Part shown: piece after piece, positions 57,301-62,821 of the stretch
How positions within the stretch are numbered: the first letter of the stretch is position 1
Layout: the number at the start of each line of letters is the position of its first letter
NCBI GenBank assembly: GCA_947359465.1
Contig: OX375879.1
Span: 16,826,298 to 16,890,297, forward strand
Direction of reading: 5' to 3'
Origin: Metellina segmentata
Taxonomy: Eukaryota > Arthropoda > Arachnida > Araneae > Tetragnathidae
Length of the DNA stretch: 64,000 nucleotides
Translations under genes and position numbers: made by a program
Notes under the pieces: generated by a model
Told to the model about the DNA's origin: nothing
The model's database searches: none
What the model saw: only the letters and a program-made list of their open reading frames with translations

Positions 57301-57881
57301 ATGCACTATCTGTGTTTTTCAAATTTTCCTTTGGGCAAGTAAGTAAAAGGAAATTGATATGAAAACTCTTCCAAATTTTGGTAAAATGGGGGGGATTAAA
57401 CATTTAGTTTTCTATGTATTACTTATTTGATATTTTTATTCTTGTAGCTGCAGCACATAGTTGGAGATGAGTCGTGTACCCAGTGGTCCATGCTGTTCAC
57501 AGAGGAGACGAAAAATAAAGCAACAGGTGGTGTGTGTGCCACTGCATCTCAGCGAGTTGCAGCAGAACTTGCTTACCACAAAAAAGCTGAACAAATGACT
57601 GAAGAAACAGTATATAAAATTGTAATGGTAAGTTAAGATGCTTTTGACAAGATTTAAATTAAAAATTGTATGAAAAACTTAATTGACATTAATATTTTTT
57701 ATTTTTAGTACAAAGAAGAAAGTAAGCTAACCATCGAACTCTTGGATACAGAATCGGATACATCTGAAGACCAAGGTGGAGGCAACAAATGGAATGCTTT
57801 TGTAAGGAAGTACACCTGTGAGGAGACGCTTGCTAATTTAGTCAAAGATCAGCTTGTAAAAAATCCAATTTTTCTTCCCAG
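17945..57881 (+). CDS. Sin3A: SIN3 corepressor scaffold protein (23 exons; 3' end beyond window)
   Basis: SIN3 is a nuclear scaffold without DNA-binding activity. Its PAH domains bind sequence-specific repressors and its HDAC-interaction domain holds the Rpd3/HDAC1-2 deacetylase core. Joining the 23 exons gives 3,689 nt in one frame with GT-AG borders: 1,229 complete codons. Domains by residue: conserved N-terminal [15 protein letters not shown] at about 112-126; PAH1 about 190-263, with [14 protein letters not shown]; a Pro/Ser/His-rich linker; PAH2 about 383-466, with [15 protein letters not shown]3 about 545-612; HDAC-interaction region about 640-850, with [20 protein letters not shown]; and the C-terminal SIN3 domain from about 995. 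The start was chosen at 17945 because MRRHLDD matches the family N-terminus. About 1,270-1,400 residues are usual, so only the tail is missing. The family identification is certain from motifs; the symbol follows fly usage. Confidence 0.95.
18322..21045 (+). other. SIN3 intron 3
   Basis: Contains the 0.7-kb MITE at 19895-20596. The remaining sequence is AT-rich and I see no other feature. Confidence 0.6.
19895..20596. mobile_element. PIF/Harbinger-like MITE
   Basis: The left end, GGCAGTATTCACAAGT, is the inverted partner of the right end, ACTTGTGAATATGGCC. Further in, GAGGATCGAC is mirrored by GATCCTCGAC. Internal pieces (GAGTTAACTTG, CCTCGAAATCAG-type blocks) are also echoed. GGC-type termini beside TAA/TTA fit PIF/Harbinger-type target sites. 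About 700 bp with no transposase frame, so non-autonomous. Confidence 0.7.
21046..21190 (+). CDS. Sin3A: SIN3 coding exon 2 (residues 126-174)
   Basis: ATATTTTAG acceptor; the first base completes the split Gln codon. It reads [20 protein letters not shown] and on through a His/Ser/Gln-rich linker before PAH1. Donor GTATGT at 21191, phase 0. Confidence 0.9.
21293..21355 (+). mobile_element. SINE family B, 3' fragment
   Basis: The TTTGGCCAAATATGGCCCTT block followed by GAGTCATAAAACTCC matches the tail of the copies at 30650 and 55560. The tRNA-like head is absent. Confidence 0.55.
21864..22024 (+). CDS. Sin3A: SIN3 coding exon 3, PAH1 first half (residues 175-228)
   Basis: Strong acceptor (TGTTTTTTTTGTAG). 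It encodes the first two helices of PAH1, including [17 protein letters not shown] and [19 protein letters not shown]1 binds partner amphipathic helices. Ends AG in phase 2 at donor GTTAGT; the next exon completes a Ser codon. Confidence 0.97.
22201..22960 (+). repeat. Two-copy tandem repeat of unclassified element
   Basis: Unit 1 (about 22201-22520) and unit 2 (about 22585-22960) share ordered blocks: CACCTTTTCAGGGGTTTTAA, GTTCTTAAATT, TATTTGGAGAA, GCTACATTCCACYGCAAGA, GTAAAAGGATA and GTGTATTAGCAG, then AAGTTCTGGAAATTTT. Unit 2 carries an extra block rich in CTCCTTA motifs. A related TTTGTCACCTTTTT piece recurs at 23265-23310 and ends in GGAGCCCTGCAC. Confidence 0.75.
24048..25253 (+). mobile_element. 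Tc1/mariner-type DNA transposon, inactive
   Basis: The left terminus, CAGGGGTTGGACAAAAATATGG, and the right terminus (reverse complement CAGGATAAAAATATGGAAAC) share AAAAATATGGAAAC, lie about 1.2 kb apart, and the right end abuts TA. Size and ends fit the Tc1 family. It sits in SIN3 intron 5, transposase in the + direction. Confidence 0.85.
24214..25180 (+). pseudogene. Tc1-like transposase remnant
   Basis: It starts [17 protein letters not shown], the N-terminal helix-turn-helix of Tc1-type transposases. It continues through [20 protein letters not shown] and, after a frame change near 24437, [11 protein letters not shown]. Beyond that the frame is lost. The catalytic DDE region is only dimly visible ([10 protein letters not shown] near 24989 corresponds to the LPWPAQSPDLNP motif). 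Several frameshifts make it non-functional. Confidence 0.85.
25701..26013 (+). CDS. Sin3A: SIN3 coding exon 4, PAH1 second half (residues 228-332)
   Basis: It begins [20 protein letters not shown] and [17 protein letters not shown], the third and fourth helices of PAH1, closely conserved in SIN3 proteins. A Gly/Ser/His/Pro-rich linker follows. Clearly GC-richer than the introns, with several CpGs. Donor GTGAGT at 26014, phase 0. Confidence 0.97.
26014..26874 (+). other. SIN3 intron 6, proximal part
   Basis: AT-rich and unremarkable except for a G12-13 run near 26707 preceded by CCCCCC, which may slip in sequencing. The distal part of the intron is a Helitron. Confidence 0.5.
26875..27480 (+). 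mobile_element. Helitron, 5' portion, abutting SIN3 coding exon 5
   Basis: It starts A|TCTATTAAAAAAAGTTACC and then matches, in the opposite orientation, 48500-49042: GCAGGATTGAAAACT, CGGTTTCCCAAGAAAGTA, CAGTCTTCAGCCGTGAGG, TTTCAATTTGG, AACTGTCATATCTATAGC, TTACGGTATAATTATTTTTG and TTTGATGCGATTAAAAGT. Similarity can be followed to within about 25 bp of the exon at 27504. The CTAG 3' end is missing. Confidence 0.75.
27504..27695 (+). CDS. Sin3A: SIN3 coding exon 5 (residues 333-396)
   Basis: A Ser/Pro/Asn/Gln-rich linker, then [16 protein letters not shown], the first helix of PAH2. PAH2 is the best-known docking site of MAD/MXD-type repressors. Donor GTAAGT at 27696, phase 0. The acceptor TTCACTTTTTCAG lies directly after Helitron-related sequence. 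Confidence 0.96.
27911..28260. mobile_element. pogo-type MITE (350 bp)
   Basis: It begins TA|CAGTACAAAGTCCTAAATCC and ends GGATTTTGGACTTAGTACTG|TA. The two ends are inverted copies with few differences and are flanked by TA on both sides, as for pogo/Tigger targets. The same ends occur at 51816-52108. No coding sequence inside. Confidence 0.8.
28261..29696 (+). other. SIN3 intron 7, distal part
   Basis: AT-rich with no gene or recognisable repeat. It ends at the acceptor TTTGCATTTGTAG. Confidence 0.5.
29697..29783 (+). CDS. Sin3A: SIN3 coding exon 6, PAH2 (residues 397-425)
   Basis: Reads [20 protein letters not shown] then QKEQRNLKD, the second helix of PAH2. Exactly 29 codons, phase 0 on both sides. 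Donor GTAAGT. Confidence 0.97.
29935..30081 (+). CDS. Sin3A: SIN3 coding exon 7, PAH2 end (residues 426-474)
   Basis: Contains [20 protein letters not shown] and [15 protein letters not shown], the last two helices of PAH2. 49 codons, phase 0. Donor GTATGT at 30082. Confidence 0.97.
30082..32000 (+). other. SIN3 intron 9
   Basis: Contains SINE family B (30650-30840). 30180-30470 is less AT-rich and may be an unclassified repeat. The rest shows nothing I recognise. Acceptor TTTTTTTTCCAG. Confidence 0.5.
30650..30840 (+). mobile_element. SINE family B copy with tRNA-like head
   Basis: A B-box GTTCGATTCCTG is at about 30677 after GTGGGTGTTGCAA. The body continues to a TTGGCCAAATAAGGCCCTTG tail and TGCCATAAAATCC. 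The tail is shared with 21293 and 55560. The body differs from SINE family A. Confidence 0.65.
32001..32153 (+). CDS. Sin3A: SIN3 coding exon 8 (residues 475-525)
   Basis: Lys/Pro/Gln-rich linker between PAH2 and PAH3 (starts [18 protein letters not shown]). A poorly conserved region in the family; assigned by frame continuity, phase 0 on both sides and good splice sites. Donor GTATTC. Confidence 0.9.
32407..33281 (-). mobile_element. Helitron-like non-autonomous element, full length
   Basis: In minus orientation it runs from TC (end of the + motif TTTATCAATAGAAGA at 33281) to CTAG at 32407-32410. The sequence next to CTAG, CAGTACCCACATTGCATTGC, resembles the 3' hairpin region at 62822. Inside, a module with TATGAAAGGAAAAAAT followed by AATGAAATCAAA is repeated at about 32635, 32850 and 32975. 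No Rep/helicase frame. Confidence 0.65.
33610..33895 (+). mobile_element. SINE family A copy
   Basis: B-box-like GCGAGTTCTATTCCAACC at about 33664, then the family blocks CAGCTGATGCATGTC, CCCATGTTGGTATGGTGTGG, ATAACCATGGTTCAAAATGA and CCCGTTGTGTTGCTCCAGTG. Confidence 0.8.
34160..34246 (+). CDS. Sin3A: SIN3 coding exon 9 (residues 526-554)
   Basis: Begins [19 protein letters not shown] and ends EYAFFDK, leading into the first helix of PAH3. 29 codons, phase 0. Acceptor CCTCTTACAG, donor GTAAGG. Confidence 0.95.
34247..36331 (+). other. SIN3 intron 11
   Basis: AT-rich. Apart from a 30-bp SINE A tail (36271-36300, CCTGTTGTGTTGCTCTAGTA) I see no recognisable element. Confidence 0.5.
36332..36450 (+). 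CDS. Sin3A: SIN3 coding exon 10, PAH3 (residues 555-594)
   Basis: Reads [20 protein letters not shown] and then [20 protein letters not shown], the core of PAH3. Ends CA in phase 2; donor GTAAGT. Confidence 0.97.
36451..37479 (+). other. SIN3 intron 12, proximal part
   Basis: 36510-37110 has above-average GC and a 133-codon open frame at 36533 with no motif I know. It may be an unclassified repeat. No splice structure supports a gene. Confidence 0.4.
37480..37862 (+). repeat. Dispersed repeat family C, copy 1
   Basis: Inverted match to 51355-51795. Shared blocks include CCTAATTCTGTTTTTGC, ACCAATTTCTAAGAA, TTTGAAACGCATG, TTTACCAATGTATACGTCT, TTTTAGACCCCGATGAAAAA, and TACAGGATCCTGTC with CTAATTCTAGATG. 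Probably a non-autonomous DNA element; ends not defined. Confidence 0.7.
38620..39125 (-). repeat. Dispersed repeat family D, copy 1
   Basis: Reverse-complement match to 62262-62821. Blocks from that side: GGGTGGTAACAGAACTGGG, TTTTTAATTCTGGAAATATC, GTGTTCGAAAATTTCGACGC-type segment, ACAACTTGTGGT, TAATGATGTGTTTTTTTTTG, TGGCACACTTCTTAAG and TTTTGAAAGAACTT. Short open frames here are incidental. Confidence 0.75.
39195..39372 (+). repeat. Dispersed repeat family E, copy 1
   Basis: Shares GGCAGAGAATTTTAATGGCC, GACTATTAATAGGATTCATT and GAGACTCGTGCTGATTTTGC with 55930-56075 (same orientation). The last two blocks also occur inverted at 51228-51302. Confidence 0.7.
39836..39972 (+). CDS. Sin3A: SIN3 coding exon 11, PAH3 end (residues 594-640)
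   Basis: First base completes Gln; reads [17 protein letters not shown], the last PAH3 helix, then a charged linker with [19 protein letters not shown]. Donor GTAATT at 39973, phase 1. Confidence 0.96.
40447..41133 (+). CDS. CR1 ORF1: zinc-finger plus SGNH/esterase-like protein
   Basis: 228 codons. An N-terminal Cys-rich segment (CDLCG at about residue 30, CKSC at about 56) resembles the PHD-like finger of CR1 ORF1. The C-terminal half has VVSDSMVR (nucleophile block; SDS is usual), [11 protein letters not shown] (the GTND block) and [11 protein letters not shown], as in SGNH hydrolases. In CR1 elements this esterase-like ORF1 is thought to act on nucleic acid or membranes during retrotransposition. 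The frame stops at 41131, where a His block might follow; probably no longer functional, because ORF2 is broken. Confidence 0.75.
   Translation: MLLWISMGIVRMFKEMRTEGASGEFYVECDLCGNMVEAGKGCVSGVKMSEKVEFTCKSCLEVGDLRKELEALKVRSAEGVEKGVQCVDLGHVDQGDKVTRGVVVSDSMVRVLGDMVGRKKHNFARCCLPGARVKHVVEAVKAGVVKGEEKAVVWVGTNDVERTTNVEFKREAETLLRGIKSHGAEVTVFGLLPRYGLGNGWLNQRANKMNGLLRDLCEREEVRCLEGV
41263..42168 (+). pseudogene. CR1 ORF2 part 1: apurinic/apyrimidinic-type endonuclease
   Basis: 301 codons. Endonuclease motifs in order: [15 protein letters not shown] (residues about 50), [39 protein letters not shown] and GESDHRSI. The domain itself looks complete with its catalytic Asn, Glu, Asp and SDH residues. It nicks target DNA for reverse transcription. 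The frame ends at 42168, before the RT. Confidence 0.85.
42259..43428 (+). pseudogene. CR1 ORF2 part 2: reverse transcriptase, deleted and frameshifted
   Basis: [19 protein letters not shown] (motif A) is near 42372, [19 protein letters not shown] (motif B) near 42551 after a frame change, and FADDLKIWG (motif C) near 42639. A CR1 C-terminal region follows with [19 protein letters not shown] and, after another break near 43069, [16 protein letters not shown]-terminal fingers are missing through deletion. Not functional. Confidence 0.88.
44121..44142. repeat. Perfect 22-bp palindrome
   Basis: The sequence from 44121, GATTAAAATC, is followed by AT and then GATTTTAATC, making a perfect palindrome within a run of related AATCATTT/GTGATTT words. 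Probably a decayed AT-rich repeat. Confidence 0.8.
44636..44733 (+). CDS. Sin3A: SIN3 coding exon 12 (residues 640-672)
   Basis: Completes Asp and reads [20 protein letters not shown], then [12 protein letters not shown], the start of the HDAC-interaction region. Donor GTATGT, phase 0. Confidence 0.97.
44734..45286 (+). other. SIN3 intron 14
   Basis: Short AT-rich intron; nothing recognised. Acceptor TTGCCTTTTAAG. Confidence 0.6.
45287..45403 (+). CDS. Sin3A: SIN3 coding exon 13, HDAC-interaction domain (residues 673-711)
   Basis: Reads [19 protein letters not shown], then [14 protein letters not shown], among the most invariant SIN3 sequence. 39 codons, phase 0. Donor GTATTC. Confidence 0.98.
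45720..46320 (-). pseudogene. Unrecognised minus-strand coding fragment with one in-frame stop and a poly(A)-like signal
   Basis: This block is markedly GC-richer than the intron. On the minus strand one frame is open from 46313 to TAG at 45945-45947 except for a single TAA at 46254-46256. It passes through WDNTFSGCT, then (after the stop) [39 protein letters not shown] and [18 protein letters not shown]. On that strand a pyrimidine-rich stretch ending TAACATAAG precedes 46313, like a 3' splice site, and AAATAAATAG lies about 200 bases after the stop. I do not recognise the protein. It could be a captured or retro-copied terminal exon, or the tail of an LTR retrotransposon. Confidence 0.45.
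46788..47715 (-). mobile_element. pogo/Tigger-type DNA transposon, 928 bp
   Basis: It starts TA|CAGTTGAACTCGCTTATAAC and ends with the inverted GTTATAAGCGAGTTGTACTG|TA. The terminal repeats match over about 27 bp, with a TA target duplication. The transposase remnant is on the minus strand. Confidence 0.9.
47290..47575 (-). pseudogene. pogo/Tigger transposase C-terminal remnant
   Basis: Minus-strand frame: [20 protein letters not shown] (the PMDQGVI block of pogo-type DDE transposases), then [12 protein letters not shown], a stop where Trp is expected, [16 protein letters not shown] (the NCF-x-AG block) and [11 protein letters not shown]. Only the end of the catalytic domain remains; the DNA-binding part is deleted. 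Confidence 0.85.
47729..49042 (-). mobile_element. Helitron, non-autonomous, 1.3 kb
   Basis: Read on the minus strand it starts A|TCTCTCTATATT (49042) and ends with a GC-rich hairpin and CTAG (GGGGGCGGAGCCCCCTAG at 47729-47746) followed by T. A 5'-TC, a 3' hairpin plus CTAG, and insertion between A and T are the Helitron signature. TTTGCTTCGCAAACCAA palindromic words occur near 47798. No Rep/helicase frame. Confidence 0.85.
48310..48655. repeat. Tandem duplication inside the Helitron
   Basis: Two units about 210 bp apart share CTTTTGATYGCATC, AAAATAATRGTACCGTAAGA, AAGAGTA with TCTGAGGTATACTG, and AAAAACTAATAGTAAT followed by GATATAGATA. Differences are scattered, so the duplication is not recent. 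Confidence 0.85.
49299..49456 (+). CDS. Sin3A: SIN3 coding exon 14, HDAC-interaction domain (residues 712-764)
   Basis: Reads [16 protein letters not shown], then [17 protein letters not shown]. The family usually has an extra KKL-type helix here and this copy keeps the length. Ends AG, phase 2, donor GTAAAT. Confidence 0.97.
49457..50536 (+). other. SIN3 intron 16
   Basis: AT-rich, no recognisable element or gene. Confidence 0.5.
50537..50617 (+). CDS. Sin3A: SIN3 coding exon 15 (residues 764-791)
   Basis: Completes Arg and reads [20 protein letters not shown], then VPIVLKR. This is a conserved block of the HDAC-interaction region. Smallest coding exon (81 nt). Donor GTAAGT, phase 2. Confidence 0.97.
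50915..51215 (+). mobile_element. SINE family A copy with clear B box
   Basis: B box GCAAGTTCGAATCCAAC at about 50956, then GGGGCTGGTGCACGTTAAAT, CCTCAAATGTCCTCACGTTG, GTTGGATCTTTCCCTTGG, TAGCCCGTTGTGTTGCTCTG and a CTACCTACCT tail. Best preserved head and body of the family in the window. Confidence 0.88.
51228..51302 (-). repeat. Dispersed repeat family E, copy 2 (inverted)
   Basis: GCAAAATCAGCATGAGTCTC, then GTGCTGATGTTTC and ACGAATGAATTCAGTTATTA are the reverse complement of 55990-56075. Confidence 0.75.
51355..51795 (-). repeat. Dispersed repeat family C, copy 2
   Basis: Inverted match to 37480-37862: CATCTAGAATTAGC, GGATCCTGTA, GACATTTTTCTATGGGGTCT, AGACGTATACATTGGTAAAC, TTTCAAAACGCAT, TTCTAGAAATTGGTTTG-like and CAAAAACAGAATTAGGTGTA. 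It lies next to the pogo-type MITE at 51816. Confidence 0.7.
51816..52108. mobile_element. pogo-type MITE (293 bp), second copy
   Basis: It begins TA|CAGTACAAAGTCTGAAATCC and ends GGATTTTGGACTTTACTG|TA, the same ends as 27911-28260, with TA on both sides. The internal Cys/Phe-coding-looking T- and C-rich run is not a gene. Confidence 0.8.
52109..53247 (+). other. SIN3 intron 17, distal part
   Basis: A possible SINE scrap with a GGTTCCAATCC word is near 52375. Otherwise nothing recognised. Acceptor CTTTTTATAG. Confidence 0.4.
53248..53431 (+). CDS. Sin3A: SIN3 coding exon 16 (residues 791-852)
   Basis: Completes Arg and reads [20 protein letters not shown], then [17 protein letters not shown] and [16 protein letters not shown]. 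The near-invariant end of the HDAC-interaction region. Donor GTATGT, phase 0. Confidence 0.98.
53514..53643 (+). CDS. Sin3A: SIN3 coding exon 17 (residues 853-896)
   Basis: Contains [20 protein letters not shown] and TIHHVKRQT, conserved SIN3 sequence. Intron 18 before it is only 82 bp. Donor GTACAT, phase 1. Confidence 0.97.
53787..53900 (+). CDS. Sin3A: SIN3 coding exon 18 (residues 896-934)
   Basis: Reads [20 protein letters not shown], then [14 protein letters not shown], with the short acidic stretch that is longer in vertebrate SIN3A. The donor GTGATA is weaker than its neighbours. Phase 1. Confidence 0.95.
54023..54204 (+). CDS. Sin3A: SIN3 coding exon 19, variable linker (residues 934-994)
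   Basis: Acidic start (DLETEDGNE), then a weakly conserved Asn/Asp-rich linker ending MNNSLP. Supported by frame continuity and splice sites (TTTGTTTTAG, GTAAGT) more than by motif. Phase 0 at the end. Confidence 0.9.
54205..55102 (+). other. SIN3 intron 21
   Basis: AT-rich. Nothing recognised, although 54290-54600 has the look of an old repeat. Acceptor TTTTCCATCAG. Confidence 0.5.
55103..55286 (+). CDS. Sin3A: SIN3 coding exon 20, C-terminal domain (residues 995-1056)
   Basis: [20 protein letters not shown], then [20 protein letters not shown]. The YVNNNWYIF block is diagnostic of the SIN3 C-terminal domain. Donor GTGAGT, phase 1. Confidence 0.98.
55560..55645 (+). mobile_element. SINE family B, 3' fragment (weak)
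   Basis: CAGACTTGGCCATGTGTGGT then CTTGTGCCATACAGACC resembles the family B tail at 30790-30840 but with many differences. Confidence 0.35.
55930..56075 (+). repeat. Dispersed repeat family E, copy 3
   Basis: GATGTTTCAACAAGTTGTTG, ACAGAGAATTTAAATTACTG, CTATTAATAACTGAATTCAT and GAGACTCGTGCTGATTTTGC. Same orientation as 39195-39372. Confidence 0.75.
56608..56777 (+). CDS. Sin3A: SIN3 coding exon 21, C-terminal domain (residues 1056-1112)
   Basis: [20 protein letters not shown], then [20 protein letters not shown] and KVIQNVVRQ, all strongly conserved. Donor GTAAGG, phase 0. Confidence 0.98.
56778..57447 (+). other. SIN3 intron 23
   Basis: AT-rich; nothing recognised. Acceptor TTTATTCTTGTAG. 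Confidence 0.55.
57448..57627 (+). CDS. Sin3A: SIN3 coding exon 22 (residues 1113-1172)
   Basis: [20 protein letters not shown], then a variable Thr/Ala segment and [19 protein letters not shown]. 60 codons, phase 0. Donor GTAAGT. Confidence 0.97.
57709..57881 (+). CDS. Sin3A: SIN3 coding exon 23 (residues 1173-1230; last exon in window)
   Basis: [20 protein letters not shown], then [12 protein letters not shown] and [10 protein letters not shown]. The family continues after FLPR with an NLRR-type segment. Ends AG in phase 2 at donor GTAAGA, so at least one more coding exon must follow beyond 64000. Confidence 0.97.
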
Positions 57882-60800
57882 GTAAGAATAATTGGGCTAT
57901 TAGCAAACTCCGTTTTACCATTTTCATTTCCTTGAAAAAATTGCTTGTTAGCGAAGCTTGTTTTTAATTCCACATAGGAATTAAAGCACAAAACTAGATA
58001 TGTCAAATTACCTAAATGATGATAGTTGGAAAAGTATTCAGAAATTTAATATTTTTAGTAAACTGAATATATGTGTATACTTAATTAAAAATTGCTTTGG
58101 AGGGTGGATCCCTTGGTTTGAATGCGCGAATGTAGTGGTATGCTGTAGGTCTTTGTCCTGTCCTCATGCAACAAAAAATTATTGTACGACAACAAACCAA
58201 TCACATTCAAGCTTTAGCCAGTTTCTTTTCATTGTTTTCCTGTATTCAGTCAGAAATATGTGATAGTTGCAAAATTACACTTAACACCCAACAACCATTC
58301 TTTGTTTTCATCTCGTTCTTTTAAAGTAACTTATTTTTTAGATTATCTAGACAGATGTTAGATTATCTAGACAAGCTGATGCTTTTTCACAAGTTTTGTT
58401 CATGCCCTAGAATTCTAATAGGAATTACTGGTTTGGATAATCTTAATACAAACATTGTAAAATAATACTCGAGATTAATTTTTAGAAAATCTTCATGTTT
58501 TTTTTTTTTTTTTTTTTAAACTATAAAATTGAATTTGAATCCTGTTTAGGCTTGTCATGAAAACTGAAGATCACTTAAAAGTTTCTTTCTCTGTCATTTA
58601 ATTATTTTACAATATAAATACTTCGAAGATCAAGCCTAAAATTTTCTTTTCCTAGGGTCAAAATGCATTTAATTTTACTCAAGTTACAAAATTTGTTACT
58701 TGGTAACATCATAAGAATGATCCTATCTTAAAATGCAAATTATCTATATCTAGAGATGCCAACTGCTAAATTTCCCGTAATTGTTACAAATTTTTCATCT
58801 TCAAATTTTGACCAAGTGAAATTATAATGGAAAGTGACCAGTCTTGGCATTTTTTTCAAAATAGTTAGAAGTATTTGTTATTATGAAATACATTTCTCAG
58901 AAAAGTGTATTTGAATGGGAAAATATTGATTTTGCTGTTTGTATTTATTTAAGAGATATTCCACGAAAAAACTACATTGGAAAAGCTTACAGTATTGGGA
59001 AAATATTGAAAATTTATTAAATGATGATTGAGAATAGTACTCTAATAGAAGGAATGATACTCTAAAGGAGAATCAATTCAGTTGAAAAGGAGCAAAACTG
59101 AAAATATAATTATGTTTTTTTTTTTTTTTTTTTTTTGGGGGGGGGGTTACATGATAGCCTATTAACTATTGTCTTTCATATAATGGAAATTCTATATAAT
59201 AATTACTAAACATCAATCATCCCATTACTGATATGGATATCCAAAGGTTGTCTCTGTATTACCGTCATTTTGGAATTTTAAAGTAATGGTATTAGTTGGG
59301 ATGACAACTGATTAACTAGAATTTCTCTGGTCACTAAAAACAGGTGTCACAGATCTGTTTATAAGAGATGGAGTTATGTGGGGCCCAGTCCTTATTTTGT
59401 ACCAGGTGTTTCTTGGTAATCCTCTTCCCAATTGGAAGTTTCCATTTCAAATAAAGGGATCCTGTTTAGTTACATTACAAATTGTCCCCACGCTTCATTG
59501 CTTCTTTATTATTCTTTGGAAACAAAGCTAGCTTGAATTTAGAACCTCTTAATGTTCACAGAAGCTGAATGATCACCTAGTATCACGTTTAATGAAATTT
59601 CTCATAAAACAGATAAGTGGTTTGGTTTCCTTCTTGTAGAAAAACATCTGTTTCTTTAGAATAGATTAAACTAATGGTTTGGGTTTTTGTGCAACATAAA
59701 AGAAGTTATTGGCAAAACTCTTTAACAGCCACAGAGGAAAGAATTTTGGTATATAGTAAACTTGAACTTTGAAACAAGGTGGACGATCAAGACTGGAATG
59801 TTACATTTTATTAATGTGTAAAATGGAATACTATGCTTCTTGTTGTGAATTAGAATTCAAATCACAGAATAAAGGCGTAAGATTTCAGTTTTTAAAACAT
59901 TCAATTGCATGTTAATAAATTTTCGGTAACTTGAAGTCTCTCGTCATTTGCAAAAATGGTCGGATCTTGATGTACAAGACATCTCATCAAAACCACTTGG
60001 AAGGGGGTCATTCCACCCAAAATGGGCTGTGGCTGACACATCACCGATTTTAATAAAAATTAATTTTTAAATCGATCGCATAGTAAGGAGGAATTGCCAA
60101 AGATTAGATATCCAAAAGGTATATATATATATATATATATATTAATGTTGTTGTTGGGTGTTTTTTTTTTTTTTAAATAATTTTTTTTATTTGTTTTAAG
60201 TTAAAGGTTACATTAATAGTAGCCTGTTTGAGACCCTATATTTCCATAAGTTATTGACACAAATTAAAAATTTTGATATTGTTACTTCCTTCAGTAAAAG
60301 GTCTTTTAGGAAATGTCAGAATATAGTTTTATATCCATTGCTGCTCATTCTCAGGGATCATCGAAAATAGAGATTTTGCCTATTTGATACAAATTTCAAA
60401 TTGCTCTAGTACCTCTAAAAATGGATAAAGACAGTATCAAAAATTTTATTCTGAATAGTGCACTTCTAACTAAAAGTTTGGTATAATTTAGCGATTGTGT
60501 TTCTATTCCTTAGTTAAGAAAAAAATTACAAAAAAGTAAAATAATTGAAAATAGCATTTTTTTTTTAATACAAATTTTATTGTAAAGCGACTTACAAATT
60601 TTCAGTATTATGTGTCAAAATGTATATTATCTGTCCTGAAATTTCTATCATTTATTTATTTTCATCCCAGGAAACTTTTTAACTAGATGGAAATTATCAT
60701 TTTATTTTATTGCATGATGAATCAAAAAAGGAGGAAACGCTCCAGTAAGACATCCATTTCCACCTTTGAAAGATGCTATTACATTCAAGGGCAGATAACT

Positions 60801-62261
60801 GAATAAATAAACACTATTAAAGGAATTATGGTTATAAATGTGCTTGGTTTCCCAAACCAAAAGCTTTCGAACACCAGTGAATGTTCTATGACAATCCAGA
60901 AGTGTTCCATTAGTGAACACAGCCATTACGGGAACACGTAACAATCATTCCTATTCCCAATTGTACACCTCAAATTCGTGTTTATCGCAATCACCAGCAA
61001 AATAAGTAAATAATTTTAAAAGAATTCGGCAGCACAATTATATATATATATAAATCGCATTTCAATTATAGAAGATGCAAAATTCAACAAGGGAGTTTTA
61101 CCACATAGTGAATTTTGAAAAGGTAATTGGTTAAAAGTCATAATATCTATATTAATAAGTTAAAAATTTTAAGATTGTTTTGACACTGATTTTTTCTGCT
61201 TTTATAATTCAATTTTTTTAGTTAAAAATGATTTAGTATTGTTGATAGTGGTTTCATTGTCTGTGTTTAATTTCTCTGTAACTGGGGGGCAAATGTTGCG
61301 ATTTCGTATGTCTGTTTAGAGTAGAAAATTGTTATTTTCGTTAGCTATTTTGAAGATGAAAGATTTAAAATGCAACTTCCAAACTCTATCAGTAATATTA
61401 ACATACCTACACTGTAACTGGCATTAATTTAAAGTATGTAGTAAAATTTCTTCAGCCCATAGAAATGTTTTTAATTCTGTCAAAAATGACAATTTTGTAC
61501 AGATTATAAATATGCAAAACATGTTTATTAACGTTAAGTAGTTTTTGTGAAACAACTTCAAACATGCAGCATTAAGCGATCTCGCAACTGCTCTTCAAAG
61601 TTATACAAGTCCTTAAAATGACTAACTTTGAAAATATTTTATTTTGAACCGAAATTTTTTGGATGTTGTTTAGGCATAAACTAAAACCCTGCACCAGATT
61701 TCTTGAAAATCTATTACCATACGGCCACAGGTTTTTCCTTGTTTTTGCACATTTCACGTGGAATGACCCAGGGTTAAATAGAAAAATTCTCATGTTGAAT
61801 GTAATTTAATTGTTACCTTGATCTGCACTGTGACTTTTCATGTTCAACACCAAATGAGGTTAAATTTATAAGGGGAACAAGCGTTTTCAAATCATTAATA
61901 TGGTCAAAGTAATAAAGATACTAGTAAAAGAGTAATGCTTGCATCGATTGGCTTTGTCTGTCCACTTAGCCTCCAAGGGTATGCATATTTCGTTTTGTCT
62001 GCATTCGAATCATGTGATTTTGAATTCTTTAAACTATCTGGCAGGTTAGGTGTGAGCAATGTGTTTCATCAACTGACATATTTAGTGCTGAGTTTATCTG
62101 AGATTGTGGCTGAGATTATCGGTCAGTGCTGGAAATGATAATAGTGATTACGAGTTGGAGAAAACAATTATCGTCCATACTGAGATTTTGAGTGTGGCTA
62201 TTATTGGCCCTTTACCATGTTGAGCCTAACCACCTTTGTGGAAATGGTAATTCTACAACAG
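57882..62261 (+). other. SIN3 intron 25, first part
   Basis: 4.4 kb with no recognisable coding exon. Simple tracts: T18 near 58500, a T22 run followed by G10 near 59125, and (TA)n at 60120-60142. The final SIN3 exon was looked for in phase and not found. Confidence 0.6.
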
Positions 62262-62821
62262 GGTGGTAACAGAACCGGGAAATCAGGGAACTTTTTAATT
62301 CTGGAAATATCAGGGAATTCTCAGGGAAAATTTCCAAATTTCACAAAAATCATGGAATTTTTAAAATTTTTATGAAAATAGTAACTATTGTCGTTTGTGG
62401 CCTATTTATAGATGTGCGATTACAAGTACTTTTGAGAATCTAATAAATCTTTTTCGCCGAAATTTTAAATCGAATAAAGAACACTGGCGTCGTAATTTTC
62501 GAACACAACGAAAACCGCCGCCTTGGTTTTCGCTGCCGGAGCGTCCTGTCGCCCCTCAGGCCAGGGATACAACTTGTGGTATACAATTTTAAATTTGTGT
62601 AACTAATGATGTGTTTTTTGTGCATTAAATTAATATTTTTTGCTTGCAGCTATATTTTTGTAGAATTTTTTGGTAAAGCTTCAGTCTACGTTTTTAGCGG
62701 CCGTGGCGTTTTTTTTTTTTTTTTTGGCACACTTCTAAATTCGCCAAGGAAGGAATTATTTCAAAGGAGCCACTGAAATCAACTGACAGTTCAACAAATT
62801 TTGAAAGAACTTTAAAGAATA
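62262..62821 (+). repeat. Dispersed repeat family D, copy 2, interrupted by a Helitron
   Basis: Inverted relative of 38620-39125: GGGTGGTAACAGAACCGGG, TTTTTAATTCTGGAAATATC, ACAACTTGTGGTATACAATT, TGATGTGTTTTTTGTGC, TTTGGCACACTTCTAAATTC and TTTTGAAAGAACTTT. Similarity stops at 62821, where the Helitron CTAG begins. CAGGG-like end suggests a DNA element; class not proven. Confidence 0.75.
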